A stretch of 64,000 bases of DNA from Lucinisca nassula (GCA_963580285.1 OY757023.1:86949108-87013107), one strand, 5' to 3'. Counted from the stretch's first letter, positions 50,336 through 60,647 are shown. A program made the numbers and translations. The notes: a model not told the origin generated them from the letters alone.

Positions 50336-50549
50336 TTAAACCCATATCTTGCTGTTCACGACAACCCCTATCTTTGCAAACAGTGTTGATCCAGATTAGA
50401 TGGCTTCTGAAGAAGCCATCTGATCAGGATCTACACTGTTTGGCATTTAGTTTATGAATTTGTAGCAATAAATTACATCAAGTAATTTGATTGGTTGATA
50501 GACAGAAATGGGTGTGGCTTAAATGAATATTCAGCAAGATAAGGGTTAA
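50336..50549. mobile_element. MITE A copy, reverse orientation
   Basis: TTAA both sides; ends CCCATATCTTGCTG and CAGCAAGATAAGGG; core GTTGATCCAGATTAGATGGC nearly perfect. Confidence 0.9.
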
Positions 50550-50770
50550 GTAAAGAAATAAGAGTCCAAAAACTATTTACTGGCAAATGTTAACAGCCAT
50601 AACTCTGTCAAATGTTAACCGATTTTGCCCATTAACAATCCCAAACAACACTACATATATGCAAAAGCTGAAGAAAATCCATGAAAAAATACTCTAGTTA
50701 CCAAAAACCAGTTAATTAGGAAATGACAAGGACCATAACTCTGTCAAAAGTTGATGGATTGTGCCCATTA

Positions 50771-51920
50771 AGGGGCTCTTACACTGTCACGACTTTGACC
50801 ACGATTGTCCACGACTATCCACGACCAATTGGGACCAAGAAAATCGTGGCAAATCGGGGCATACACGGATCCGATTTCACTACCCTACGAATACTCACGA
50901 CATTGCTACAACACTTCTACGAACAATCACAACTGCTGTACGATAATGGAGCCGATTTACAACGATCCTCTACGATCGACCACGATGTCTTACGATCCTC
51001 TAGGATCCTTCTACGACTGCACCACGATTGCTTCAAGATATCAGACGATCATACACGATTTCTCATGATCCCTGCAAGACTGCACTATGACCAAGGCACG
51101 ATGATCAAAGACTCAGTACGATCATGGAGGATTCGATACGATTTACTCACGATTAACCAAGACTTCTCCCGATTCGTCAGGATTTATAACAGTCTGGGTA
51201 TATAAAAGTGTTCATCAAATGCACAGTGTCATTCAGTTTCAACCATTTCTGTAGAGAGCATCTGACGAAAATGTTTTTGCAGCCAGGTCAAAGGCTTCTG
51301 TATCTGCAAAATTTAGTTCAGCTCGAACAAGACATGATCGAAAATGGCATTGCAATGGCTGAACAACTGGAGGTGCAGAGGAACAGGAGGGAGTTAGTGA
51401 CAGTTGACCATAGTTACTTGGGTAATTATATGTACAAAGTTACGTGGAGAAAGAAGTGCGTTCGACGTAGCGTCGGGATAAATCGTGCTAGCGTCGTCAT
51501 CAATCGTAGTGCATTCCTGGTGAATCTTGCATTGTCGTGAGCAGTCGTCATGATATCGTAGTAGTTCGTACGGCAGTCGCAACGGAATCGTAGAGGCGTC
51601 GTAGATGATCTTGTCTCGTCGTAGCACAATTGTGGTAGAATTCAGTCACGATTATTCACGATTGGCCACGATTACCACGACGATGGCTCACGACTGAGCT
51701 ACGATTTCTCTACGACCGCTCTAAGATTTGAAAAATGATGCCGACTCGTCACGAATGTTTTGAACATGTCCAAAACAGTCCTGGTCACTCCCGAACTATC
51801 ACGATCAACCACGATTCCTCAAGATCTCTGCAGACTTCTCTACTACGTTGTTCACGATTTACCACGATTTAAAAAATCGTGGTGAATCGTGGCCAAAATC
51901 GTGACAGTGTAAGAGCCCCT
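50771..51920. mobile_element. PIF/Harbinger-like element, perfect ends and target site
   Basis: AGGGGCTCTTACACTGTC (50771 on) and the exact inverse ending at 51920 form a 22-bp perfect inverted repeat. TTA lies at 50768-50770 and 51921-51923. The neighbouring tandem unit reads GCCCATTAACAATCCC at 50628-50643, the exact empty site with one TTA. A 3-bp TTA duplication with G-rich ends is the established PIF/Harbinger pattern. Both arms are packed with ACGATT and CACGA words, the right centre with TCGTAG; length is 1150 bp. No DDE domain is seen. Confidence 0.8.
51208..51540 (+). CDS. 110-codon frame in the Harbinger-like element
   Basis: It starts MFIKCTVSFSFNHFCREHL and has a coiled-coil-like segment LLYLQNLVQLEQDMIENGIA followed by basic residues. 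From family knowledge some animal Harbinger transposases begin with a similar acidic/leucine-rich stretch before the nuclease, so this may be a leftover first exon. It lacks any catalytic residue, and the last 40 codons fall in the ACGAT-word region and look non-coding. It may equally be chance. Confidence 0.25.
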   Translation: MFIKCTVSFSFNHFCREHLTKMFLQPGQRLLYLQNLVQLEQDMIENGIAMAEQLEVQRNRRELVTVDHSYLGNYMYKVTWRKKCVRRSVGINRASVVINRSAFLVNLALS

Positions 51921-52137
51921 TTAACAATCCCAAGAATAAATGTATATGCAAAGTTTGAAGAAAAAAAATCTGTTAAAAAAAATATTCAAGTTATCGATCA
52001 AAAATGGTGTGGACAGAGTCCGACAGACATACGGATGGATGGACACCGTAAGGTATATCATAATACCCAATCACTATTGTGTGGTGGGGTATAAAAATAG
52101 ATCATTTTCACCAACTTCATGTACTAATATATTCACA

Positions 52138-52437
52138 GCAGCCCCGCCCATCGGGGCCTGGAGAAATAGATTGGGCTGCATGTCGCAGCTTCCGAGCAGA
52201 GCTGAAACCGACCAAGCTTGAGTTCTGGTAAACAGCTTACTGGTCAAAGCCTGCCCAGGAAAAGTGGTGCGAGTCGGACTGCTCCATAAACCATAGCTGT
52301 TTCTATGGGTGGTACCAGGGCTGGAGATTTCATTTCATCTCAATGTCGGGTCCAAGTTCCACAAAATCGGAAGCAACATCTCCAAAATGTCCTTAATATG
52401 TTGACGGGGATGTAAAACCTCAACTCAAACAAACAAA
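52138..52437 (+). mobile_element. SINE-B, diverged, 9-bp target duplication
   Basis: ATATTCACA lies at 52129-52137 and 52438-52446. The body has several small changes (GGGGCCTGGAGAAATAGATT, GGGTGGTACCAGGGCTGG). Confidence 0.9.
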
Positions 52438-52504
52438 ATATTCACAATCGGATAATATTAATAAGCCATTCACTCTGGAAAATGTATCTGGGACAGAGTG
52501 AACT

Positions 52505-52590
52505 GCTCCTTTACACAAACAGTGTAGACCCAGATTAGACTGCTCCTGAAATCTCCTGATTAAGCAATCTGATCTGTGTCTACATTATTT
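52505..52590. repeat. Solo palindromic module
   Basis: CAAACAGTGTAGACCCAGAT, AGACTGCTCCTGAAATCTCC, then GCAATCTGATCTGTGTCTAC and ATTATTTG: the MITE module with a different inner stem and no TTAA ends nearby. Confidence 0.6.
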
Positions 52591-52693
52591 GATCCAACAT
52601 TAAGAATAAGATATAGAAATATATGAAGCAATAAATACACCATTCTTATCATGCCTGAAAAATGTACTAAGGTTTAACCATAAATGTTACATA

Positions 52694-53017
52694 CCGTATT
52701 CGCCCTAATTACCGCACCATGCGCTTAGTTTTTTCAAAATCATGTCAAAAAATCACGGTGAAATATCTACCTAATTAGTGCACACTCGATGCAAAAACAA
52801 TAGCTTCCAAGATGTACATACTGATATTTAATGAGATAGAAAAGGATACTCAAGCATTACCTTCACTGTTGAAGAAATAAGGTAAAGTTATTTATAGATT
52901 TACTGTGAGAGCTTCCAAGGGGAGGTTACTGTGAAGTGTGCGCTTATGTATTTCCTTTTCAAAAATAGCTTTGGTGTGCGCTTATAGGAGCATGTGCGGT
53001 AATTAGGGCGAATACGG
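52694..53017. mobile_element. TA-flanked MITE with CCGTATTCGCC ends
   Basis: CCGTATTCGCCCTAATTACC and the inverse GGTAATTAGGGCGAATACGG, extended by GCAC-ATG-GC and GCTTA, form inverted ends of about 35 bp. TA lies on each side (52692-52693 and 53018-53019). A TA target points to a Tc1/mariner-mobilised element. A second copy lies at 55865. Confidence 0.85.
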
Positions 53018-53179
53018 TATAATAATGTAGCCTTGTAATACATTTAAAAGTTGCTTGTAGGGAAGCTGCACACATTCTATCCATGACATGATTATATGGT
53101 AAGGAAATCTTCATCAATCTGACAGTGCTGAACTTCAATGGCTTCCAACATTTATTCTCAACAATCGCATGGGTAACCC

Positions 53180-53381
53180 TTAACCCTTGTCCTGCTAATC
53201 CCAGATATGTCTTATCTTTGAAACAATGTAGATCCAGATCTACGAAGCCATTTGATCAGGATCTACATTGTTTGCCATTCTGATTGTGAATTTGTTGCAA
53301 TAATTTGCATCAAGTAATCTGATTTGTTGATAATCGGTAGTGGGTGTGGCATATATGAATATTCAGCAGGACAAGGGTTAT
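53180..53381. mobile_element. MITE A, GTCCTGCT subfamily
   Basis: TTAACCCTTGTCCTGCTAAT and ATTCAGCAGGACAAGGGTTA. The core is shortened (GATCCAGATCTACGAAGCC). Confidence 0.85.
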
Positions 53382-53415
53382 GAATTCTTTTCTGCTTTGT
53401 CATCTGCTGTCATTT

Positions 53416-53482
53416 TTGCAAACAGTGTGGATTCAGATCAGACTGCTTAGGGGAGCAGTCTGGTCAGAGTCCACACTGTTTT
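53416..53482. repeat. Solo palindromic module
   Basis: CAAACAGTGTGGATTCAGAT, CAGACTGCTTAGGGGAGCAG, TCTGGTCAGAGTCCACACTG: a near-perfect hairpin with the same outer words as MITE A and B and a CAGACTGCT inner stem as in MITE C. Confidence 0.75.
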
Positions 53483-53564
53483 CCTGTATGCAAATGTATT
53501 TTTAAAAAGTTTGCAAAAATTCAAAGATGAAGCAGACATCTTTATACAGACATTTTCAGCTGCA

Positions 53565-53690
53565 GTTTTTCTTGGCTAAATGCCAAGAAAAAAAACTGCA
53601 TCTGAGAAAGTTGTCTGTTTTTTGTCATTTAGCCAAGAAAAAAAACTGCATCTGAGAAAGTTGTCTGTTTTTTGTCGTCTGCTAGTCTTC
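53565..53690. repeat. ~60-bp tandem duplication with inverted words
   Basis: GCCAAGAAAAAAAACTGCAT, CTGAGAAAGTTGTCTG and TTTTTTGTC occur twice in direct order. Before them GCAGTTTTTCTTGGCTAAAT is the inverse of the unit start, so the first copy folds back. Confidence 0.85.
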
Positions 53691-53768
53691 TTGCAAATTT
53701 TTCAAACATATTTTTGAGTCATTATAGGCAAACAGTGTAGACATTGACCAGACTGTTCCTCTATATAT

Positions 53769-53965
53769 TATATAGAAGCCTCCGTGGTGTAGTGGTTATG
53801 CTACTCGCCTTGTAAACAAGGGGTTTCGCTACTCGCCTTGTAAACCAGGGGTCGCAGGATCGATCTCGGGCTTCTCCAGACTTTCAGATGAGTCTTTAAA
53901 CCGAGGTCCCGTCTCCGTATAACCTTAGCTGTTGGTGGGACGTAAAACTCAAACACTCACTCACT
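53769..53965 (+). mobile_element. SINE-A with internal duplication of the A-box side
   Basis: CCTCTATATAT lies at 53758-53768 and 53966-53976. GCTACTCGCCTTGTAAAC-AGGGGT is present twice in a row (53800 and 53829), adding about 29 bp between the A and B boxes. Confidence 0.9.
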
Positions 53966-54065
53966 CCTCTATATATATAATGAACAGAAGAGGCCCATTG
54001 GGACTGAGCCTTGAGGTACTCCTGATGCATAAAAATAGAAAACATCTCGTCTGTCAACAATATAC

Positions 54066-54278
54066 TTAACCCTTGTTCTGCTGAGCCCGGATATGCCTTA
54101 TCTTTGAAACAATGTAGATCCAGATCAGATGGCTTCTGAAGAAGCCATCTGATCAGGATCTTCATTGTTTGCCATCCAGTTTATGAATTTGTTGCAATGA
54201 TTTGCATCAAGTAATCTGATTGGCTGATAATCAGTAGTGGGTGTGACATATATGAATATTCAGCAGGACAAGGGTTAA
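54066..54278. mobile_element. MITE A, GTCCTGCT subfamily
   Basis: TTAA both sides; ends CCCTTGTTCTGCTG and CAGCAGGACAAGGG; core GTAGATCCAGATCAGATGGC and complement. Confidence 0.95.
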
Positions 54279-54336
54279 AAGACATCTCCTCCTAAACTGG
54301 CAAATGGATTTTGAAATAATTTTACAGTGATGGATA

Positions 54337-54635
54337 TCGACCCCGCCCATCGGGGCTTGAAGAAATAGATGGGCTGCATGATGCTTCCACGCAGAGCTGA
54401 AACCGACCCGCATATGAGTACTGGTAAACCGCTTAGAGGATCTAAGCCTGCCCAGGCAAAGCGGTACGAGTCGGCCCGTCCATGTTAATAAACCCTATTG
54501 GTTCATTGGGCGGCAAGGCTTGAGATGTCATTTCATCTCAAGGTCGGGTAAAAGTCCCACAAAATTGGGAGCAACGTCTCCAAAATGACCTTTACAGTGT
54601 TGACGGGGACGCTAAACCTCAAATCAAACAAACAA
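54337..54635 (+). mobile_element. SINE-B, full length, 13-bp target duplication
   Basis: ACAGTGATGGATA lies at 54324-54336 and 54636-54648. It is close to the family consensus and so is likely young. Confidence 0.95.
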
Positions 54636-54765
54636 ACAGTGATGGATAAGCTACAGTAAGCAATGTCAGCAGATTCTTGTAGCTGCACTCAACCCTTTCC
54701 AGAACTTGAAAGTCATCGTATATTTCATGGCACAGATTTTTAGCAGAGTAAAAAAGATGGGACAT

Positions 54766-54846
54766 TTGCAAACAGTGATGACCCTGATCAGATGCTGCAG
54801 AATGCAGCATCTGATCAGGGCCTTCACTGTTTGCCCTAAAGTATGC
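54766..54846. repeat. Palindromic module, GATGCTGCAGAATGCAGC type
   Basis: GCAAACAGTGATGACCCTGA, TCAGATGCTGCAGAATGCAG, CATCTGATCAGGGCCTTCAC, TGTTTGCC: the perfect stem of the MITE B kind. Possible MITE ends AACCCTTTCCAGAACTTG (54691) and CAAATGAACCTTTC are not convincing inverses. Confidence 0.7.
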
Positions 54847-55102
54847 AAAATTCATATAAAACTCACAGCAAATACAATAAATGTGAAAATCTGTATACTG
54901 CAAATGAACCTTTCAAAAACAGCTGATGTCTCACAAAATTGTTGTCAGAACTTACATTATCACTTTAACAGAAACAAAGGTGCATGAAAAGGACACAAAA
55001 GGACATGCAAACTTTAATATAGAAAAAACAAGCACGCACCTGAGTCGTGATTTTGATGTGAGTTTTCTATATTTCTGTATTTTCTATATTGATTAGCAAT
55101 AT

Positions 55103-55331
55103 TTAACCCATTTAGTACCAGAATCCCCAAAACGGGTACCAGGGCAAACAGTGCAGGCCCAGATCAGACGCGGCAAAACGAGGCGTCTGATCAGGGCCAA
55201 CACTGTTTGCAAAAAGTTCAGCCATTTTCCAAATAATTTTTGAAGAAAACACAACCTGACACCCCTAAATTTTGAAATGGACTCCTGCTATATGTAAGGA
55301 GGAAGATTCCATTTGGTATAAAAAGGGTTAA
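55103..55331. mobile_element. MITE B copy, reverse orientation
   Basis: TTAACCCATTTAGTACCAGA and TTTGGTATAAAAAGGGTTAA; core GATCAGACGCGGCAAAACGA and GGCGTCTGATC with a changed tip. Confidence 0.9.
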
Positions 55332-55349
55332 GCAGCAAGTGTTTCACTA

Positions 55350-55595
55350 TATGAGCCCCGCCAAGCGAATTTGTGTCTTCGAGCATTCCGTCATGGCAAA
55401 TTTTATCTGCGCATGCCCACTTATTCAGAGGGGGCAGGGATATGGCTTTCTGTCTGAAGGTTCCTCTTGATTCACTGCTTGTATGAGCGAGCAGCGAAGG
55501 TTCCGGCGAGACTGCGCGGATGCCCAGGCTTGCCTGAACCTTCGCTGCTCGCATAGGCGATAAGTACCGAAATCGCTTGACGGGGCCCATATATT
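55350..55595. mobile_element. Foldback element with TATATGAGCCCCG ends
   Basis: TATATGAGCCCCGCCAAGCG at the left and CGCTTGACGGGGCCCATATA at the right are inverted. The inner stem GAGCAGCGAAGGTTCC pairs with GAACCTTCGCTGCTCG. GC-rich in the middle. The minus-strand 100-codon frame across it is a by-product. Confidence 0.75.
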
Positions 55596-55862
55596 GTCAT
55601 ATAAACATGAGCTGTGTTCAAGAAAAGGTAACTTTTCATATTATATGTGCCTAGCTCTGAATAATGAGAAGTACGTTAAATAACCCGTTTTGTACTGAAT
55701 GGAATCTTCCAGCTTATTTAAAGGTCATTTATCACGAAATTTTACGTATTTCTAGAAGTAAGTATACTTAAAGAATACATTAAGAGTATCATTTAACTGC
55801 AAACCGCATGAAAAAATTCCCATTTGTTCCAAAGTTATGCTCATTTATGTCTGATACGTACC
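55596..55862. other. No recognisable feature
   Basis: AT-rich sequence; a GTTTTGTACTGAATGGAATC-like word at 55689 may be a trace of a MITE B end. Confidence 0.35.
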
Positions 55863-55864
55863 TA

Positions 55865-56173
55865 CCGTATTCGACCTATTTACCGCACATGCTCCTATAA
55901 GCGCACACCCAAAAAATACACAAGCACACACTTTACAGTAACCTCCCAACAGATTCATATTGAGTTTTGCTGCATCTTTGACCCGGACAATCATATGTAT
56001 ATGTGGTGAACCCCTATGCTGAAATTCAACTCTATAAAATGATTATATCGGAAGCTTTTTTCGTATTTTTTTCATATTGAGTGTGCGCTTATTAGGTAGA
56101 TTTTTCACCACAATATTTTCATACAATTTTGAAAAAAACTAAGCGCACGGTGCGGTAAATAGGTCAAATATGG
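55865..56173. mobile_element. TA-flanked MITE, second copy
   Basis: CCGTATTCGACCTATTTACC and GGTAAATAGGTCAAATATGG are the inverted ends; TA at 55863-55864 and 56174-56175. The inner words GCGCACAC and GTGTGCGCTTAT match 52694-53017 in the opposite orientation. Confidence 0.85.
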
Positions 56174-56647
56174 TATTTTCCACTTAGGGTAACCTCCTTT
56201 GAATTTTGGTTGATTTAGACCCACAATGCAATATTTTTTGACATCATAGTGGATATTAACTTTTTCAATTAACTTTTTCAATTAACTTTTTCAATTAACT
56301 TTAAAACTGCCATTTTTTCTATTTCTATGGTTTTATTATACATTTTTCTTATGTCCACTGATGGCTATGAATCTAATTAATAACTCTGGATATAGATTTG
56401 AACTTTCATTTCTAAAATGAAACCTTTAATTAAGTTTTAAATGAAATTTTATTATTTTAAACTGTTTAAAAGAAACAGTTCATTCACAAATTCTATAGTT
56501 AAGTTATTAAAAATGCTTTTTGCATGTCTTATAAACACATAACCTACAACTTCATGCTATTTGATCTACAACCAAACATGTGATATGAAATTTAAATTAT
56601 TTAAATATATTATTTTAATTTTAATTTATAGACCTTAGGTTTGAAAT
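56174..56647. other. AT-rich DNA with a short minisatellite
   Basis: AACTTTTTCAATT repeats about four times at 56248-56302 (period 14-15 bp). The rest is very AT-rich (TTTAAATTATTTAAATATAT) without shared repeats. Confidence 0.6.
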
Positions 56648-56935
56648 TAGATTTTGTTTTTTTGTTTGATTTAATGTTTAATGTCCCCGTCAACACTGTA
56701 ACGGTCATTTTGGAGACGTTGCTTCCAATTTTGTGGGACTTGACATCTAAAGCCCTATCGCCCAATGAAACCTATAGGGTTTATTAGCATGGACGGTCCG
56801 ACTCGCACCGCTTTGCCTGAGCAGGCTTAGATCCTCTGAGGGGTTTACCAGTACCCTTGTGTGGTCGGATTCAGCTCTGTGTGGAAGCATCATGCAGCCC
56901 ATTTATTTCTTCAAGCCCCAATGGGCGGGGGCCGT
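56648..56935 (-). mobile_element. SINE-B, minus strand, short target duplication
   Basis: Reverse copy with its tail at the left (TGTTTGATTTAATGTTTAAT, CCCCGTCAACACTGTAACGG) and its head at the right (CAATGGGCGGGGGCC). TTTGAAAT lies at 56640-56647 and 56936-56943. Confidence 0.9.
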
Positions 56936-56943
56936 TTTGAAAT

Positions 56944-57411
56944 AAGAAGAAACTGTTTCTGAGTTTTGACTAAGACCAGCTTCATTGATATTATCAGGTG
57001 GCTAAGTAATTTCTGATGATTGTAAAACACCAGATTATTATTATTATATTGATTGATAAAAAATTCAAAGAATTTGAAGTCAACTATGACATCATAGAAT
57101 ACTTCATGAATATTTATTTCAAGGGGAAGTCATCATGTGCAGACTTATATATATTTGAAATATTTCAGACTTGGAATTGCAATATCTCAGAAACTAATAA
57201 AGGCAATTTGATCCAGTTTTCAGATTTCACTTACCTGAAGCAATGTGTTTCTAGTTCTTAATGATTTCATTATCATGATAAATGACCTTTAAATAAAGTC
57301 CATTTTAAAATTAAGGGTTGTGAGATTTCCTCTTCAACAGTCCCTTCAGTTATGGGTGGCGGTTAATTATTCTTAAAGATAAATTTGCTCCTCAAACATT
57401 TCATATACTGT
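56944..57411. other. No recognisable feature
   Basis: An 81-codon AT-rich plus-strand frame (57016-57261) lies here. It has no known motif and no relative in the window. Confidence 0.35.
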
Positions 57412-57560
57412 AATGATCCTTAGGTATTGGGACAGATAGGCTTAAGCAAACAGTGCAGACCCAGATCCGACTTGAGCACTCTGATCAGGGTCTATACTGT
57501 TTGCCATTCTATTTGCACCTTTTGGACTATGGGATCCTTGCAGGATCGTATTAAGAAATT
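57412..57560. mobile_element. MITE C, uninterrupted copy
   Basis: GTAATGATCCTTAGGTATTG, GGCTTAAGCAAACAGTGCAG, ACCCAGATCCGACTTGAGCA, CTCTGATCAGGGTCTATACT, TTTGCACCTTTTGGACT. It gives the empty site for the SINE-B at 36140. Confidence 0.7.
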
Positions 57561-57747
57561 TGTTAAAATTTTAGGAGAATTACAGTGAGCCCTCAAGGTG
57601 TCCAAATTTTTAGGACTTTTATGTTACCTTGTGAAATTCCAAGTACGGTGGCACAACTGAGGGATCTTTTACTGTGATTGTTTAGAACCTGCTGCAGGTA
57701 ACAAATAATTTGGCACATTTTCTGTTTACTCATTACCTTAACATACC

Positions 57748-59430
57748 CATGCTACATTGTGCATTTTTTACATCTCCAAAATGGCTACTTTTCTAAATTG
57801 GAACCCTGTGATATTTTTCTTAATTCTACTGCAAACATAGGTTGTGGGTGCTCGTTAGAACCGCCTCATTGAGGCGGTTCTAATGAGTACCCACAACCTA
57901 CGTCTTGGAACAGAAATAAGAAAAATATGTATACCCCAGTAAACCCCGCCCCTGTGAAAAATGTTCAAGAACTTGAAGTTTGTTCTTGAACTCTTCAAGA
58001 ACTTCAAGAACTGTTCTTGAACTTATTGAACATAGTTCGTGATCTTTTTCAATTCCTGAACTATTGTTCTTGAAGAGATGAACTTCTAGAACCTGGGTTC
58101 TTGAACTTGGAAAGTTCTTGAACTTGCATTTTAAATTGTGTAAAAAAGTTCAAGAACTTGAAATTTGTTATGGACACTTCAAGAAATTCAAAAACTGTTC
58201 TTGAACTTTTTTAACAAAGTCTATGGATCTTTTTTGGTTCTTGAACTATTGTTCTTGTACAGATGAAGTTCTAGAACCAGGGTTCTTGAACTTGCAAAGT
58301 TCTTGAACTTGCATTCTAGATATTTAAGTACGAAACTTCTATCGTTTAGCTTTACATAAAATTTTAATTACTAAACTTCACTTGTTTAGCTTTACATAAA
58401 GTGTCCAATCAAAAGCCATGTTATATATAGTAGATTCAGACATCAGAAAGAGTGGGAAAATAGAGCTAAATCAGGATTTTTTATGCATTTTAATGTCTTG
58501 AAATAAATTGCATGATGAGATACACTGCACCTTACAAGACATATTTGTTATCTACCACTAAATACACTGAAGCATGCTAAAGTCCGAAAAACATGGACTA
58601 TTTATTGTGTAATGGAATGTGTCAGGATTTAGAGGTAAACGGGAAATCATCAATTTTTCTGGTAAATTACATGTACTATGCATTATTTTGGAAAACCCAA
58701 CTGACCTGTAAGTTTTTAATAATGTTCATTTGTTTGCTGATATTAATGATTTTCTAGGTTAAACTTTATTATGATTTTCTGTTATTTCACAGCTAAAATG
58801 GAAATAATTGTTTAAATGCATGCACATACACAATTCCTTCTGGCTGCTCAGGGAACAGGTAGAGATTATGTTACAGATAAGTAGTATAGGAGATTGCCAG
58901 GGGTCAGTGTGTCAATTAAACATGTGCACTATGAGCATTAGGACATATTCAGGAAATGGTACAAGATTTTTTATATGGTTCAAGAACTGTTCTAGAACAA
59001 GTTCTTGAACTGTCCATGGCCTCTTAATAGCTGTTCTAGAACTCCCTTAGTTCATGAACCAGTCCAAAATATTTTTCTTTAAAAGTTTCATTAATTGAAG
59101 TTCTCGAACTGTAAAGAACTAGTTCAAGAACTTAGGAGTTCTAGAACCGGTTCAAGAAGTTCTTGAACAGTTCTTGATTTGTTCTTGATAATTTCACAGG
59201 GGCTGCACATGCATTATCTAGAACAAATTCTAGAATTGTTCCAGAACAAATTATAGAACTTTGTTCTAGAACTTTGTTCTAGAACGGCCCTTTAATGTTC
59301 AAGAACAATTCTAGAACTAGTTCAAGAAATGTTCAAGAATCATTTCTTGAATTCCTCGCAGGGGCTGAGTTTTCTCTATATGAAGTGAGGTTTAGTGGGG
59401 TGTTCATTTCACGGACTTGTTCACATCTTG
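57748..59430. mobile_element. Hairpin MITE H split by a TTCnnGAA-word element
   Basis: Left CATGCTACATTGTGCATTTT, core GTGCTCGTTAGAACCGCCTC and complement, ATACCCCAGTAAACCCC; after the insert AGTTTTCTCTATATGAAGTG, GGTTTAGTGGGGTGTTCATT. Other H copies join AAACCCC directly to AGTTTTCTC. Confidence 0.8.
57949..59364. mobile_element. TTCnnGAA-word element, copy 2, uninterrupted
   Basis: CCCCTGTGAAAAATGTTCAA at the left, TTTCACAGGGG at 59192-59202, and TCGCAGGGG at 59364. Over about 1.4 kb it aligns with copy 1 (29817-32911) outside the insert, including the unique middle ACTTCTATCGTTTAGCTTTA and CATGATGAGATACACTGCAC. GTCAATTAAA at 58911-58920 is the empty site for 30798-32372. Confidence 0.85.
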
Positions 59431-59475
59431 AAAAGGTGCATTGCAGAGAATCACCTCCATCACTGGTTAACAAGC

Positions 59476-59687
59476 TTAACCCTTGTCCTGCTGAATATTT
59501 TAATATGCCACACCCACCACTGATTATTGACCAATCAGATTTCTTGATGCAAATCATTACAACAAATTCATAAACTGAATGGCAAACAATGAAGATCCTG
59601 ATCAGATGGCTTCTTCAGAAGCCATCTGAACTGGATCTGCATTGTTTGAAAAATCAGACATGTCCGGGCTTAGCAGGACAAGGGTAA
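59476..59687. mobile_element. MITE A, GTCCTGCT subfamily
   Basis: TTAACCCTTGTCCTGCTGAA; core AAGATCCTGATCAGATGGC and complement; right end TAGCAGGACAAGGGTAA with a mutated TTAA. Confidence 0.9.
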
Positions 59688-59689
59688 TG

Positions 59690-60040
59690 AAAACCCCTCT
59701 AATTCCCATGTTATGTAGAGAAAAGTGGTGCTTAATATGTGGGTATTTTAATTACAATATTACATGGATTTTCCTTATTTTTGCTCAAACAACTTAGATT
59801 GTGGATACTCAATAGAGGAACCACCTCAAAGAGCCACAGTTCAAATGAACCACCTCAATGGCTCGTTAAAACTACCTCAATCTAAGATGGTTCGAACTAA
59901 CAGCCTCAATGAGTCGGTTCGAACAAACATCCACAATCCATATTTGAAGTAGAAATAAGAGAAATATTAATCATTTTCATGTGAATAATGCAACTTCTAG
60001 AGTTAAAGACGTCATTTCAGCACATGGGTGTATAGTATCG
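59690..60040. mobile_element. Hairpin MITE H with expanded tip
   Basis: Outer parts GATTTTCCTTATTTTTGCTC, GATTGTGGATACTC and CATCCACAATCCATATTTG are typical. Instead of one hairpin tip there are four or five GAACCACCTCAA / ACTACCTCAAT / ACAGCCTCAATGAG words in tandem. Confidence 0.7.
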
Positions 60041-60056
60041 TAATCTATCCATGAGC

Positions 60057-60363
60057 GGCCCCCTCCCATCGGGGCTTCATGAAATAAATGTGCTGCATGA
60101 TGCGTCCACACAGAGCTGAAACCGACCGCACACGAGTACTGGTAAACCGCTTAGAGGATTTAAGCCTGCCCAGGCAAAGCGTCGCGAGTCGGACCGTCCA
60201 TGCTTATAAACCCTATTGGTTTCATTGGGCGACAGGGCTTGAGATGTCATTTCATCTCAATGTCGGGTAAAAGTCCCACAAAACTGGAAGCAACATCTCC
60301 AAAATGACCTATACAGTGTTGACGGGGATGTTAAACCTCAAATCAAACAAACAAACAAATCTG
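60057..60363 (+). mobile_element. SINE-B, full length, 9-bp target duplication
   Basis: TCCATGAGC lies at 60048-60056 and 60364-60372; tail CAAATCAAACAAACAAACAA. Confidence 0.95.
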
Positions 60364-60477
60364 TCCATGAGCATTCTAATGTGTCAGATAACATACTTGC
60401 TTTTCAGTAGAACATGAAAACATTGTATTACTAGTGGACTCTTCCATTGTTATGCGTTGGACAAGTTCATTTGTCAT
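60364..60477. other. No recognisable feature
   Basis: Short stretch without shared repeats. Confidence 0.3.
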
Positions 60478-60647
60478 ATAAGGGTTGGCAGGCCTATTTT
60501 TATGTTATTATTCTATTTTTGATGGAAAATTCTGTTAGCAAATAGTGCAGGCCCTGTGATCAGATGTCGCATTCTGCGGTGTCTGATCTGGGCTTGCAAT
60601 GTTTGCCAAGGTACCCCTTTAGGGGTTTCCCCGCATACAATGGGTTA
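60478..60647. mobile_element. MITE B relative, diverged
   Basis: Core AGTGCAGGCCCTGTGATCAG, ATGTCGCATTCTGCGGTGTC, TGATCTGGGCTTGCAATGTT; right end AGGGGTTTCCCCGCATACAA, TGGGTTAA. The left end is not clear. Confidence 0.7.

Larger units (their letters stand above)
50552..52093 (+). mobile_element. Tandem-unit element with hairpin 3' end, interrupted
   Basis: Two ~135-bp units (CCATAACTCTGTCAAA-GTTGA, TGCCCATTAACAATCCCA) start near 50595 and 50730; the second is split by 50771-51920. The 3' end has GGACAGAGTCCGACAGACAT and a stem ATACCCAATCACTATTGTGT-GGTGGGGTAT. No ACWAGA 5' end was found, so the start is arbitrary. Confidence 0.6.

Noticed and set aside
50723..51205. 160-codon plus-strand frame
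   Set aside because: It begins in the host tandem unit, crosses the element boundary at 50771 and reads through ACGAT-word DNA. The peptide is made of repeated short words.
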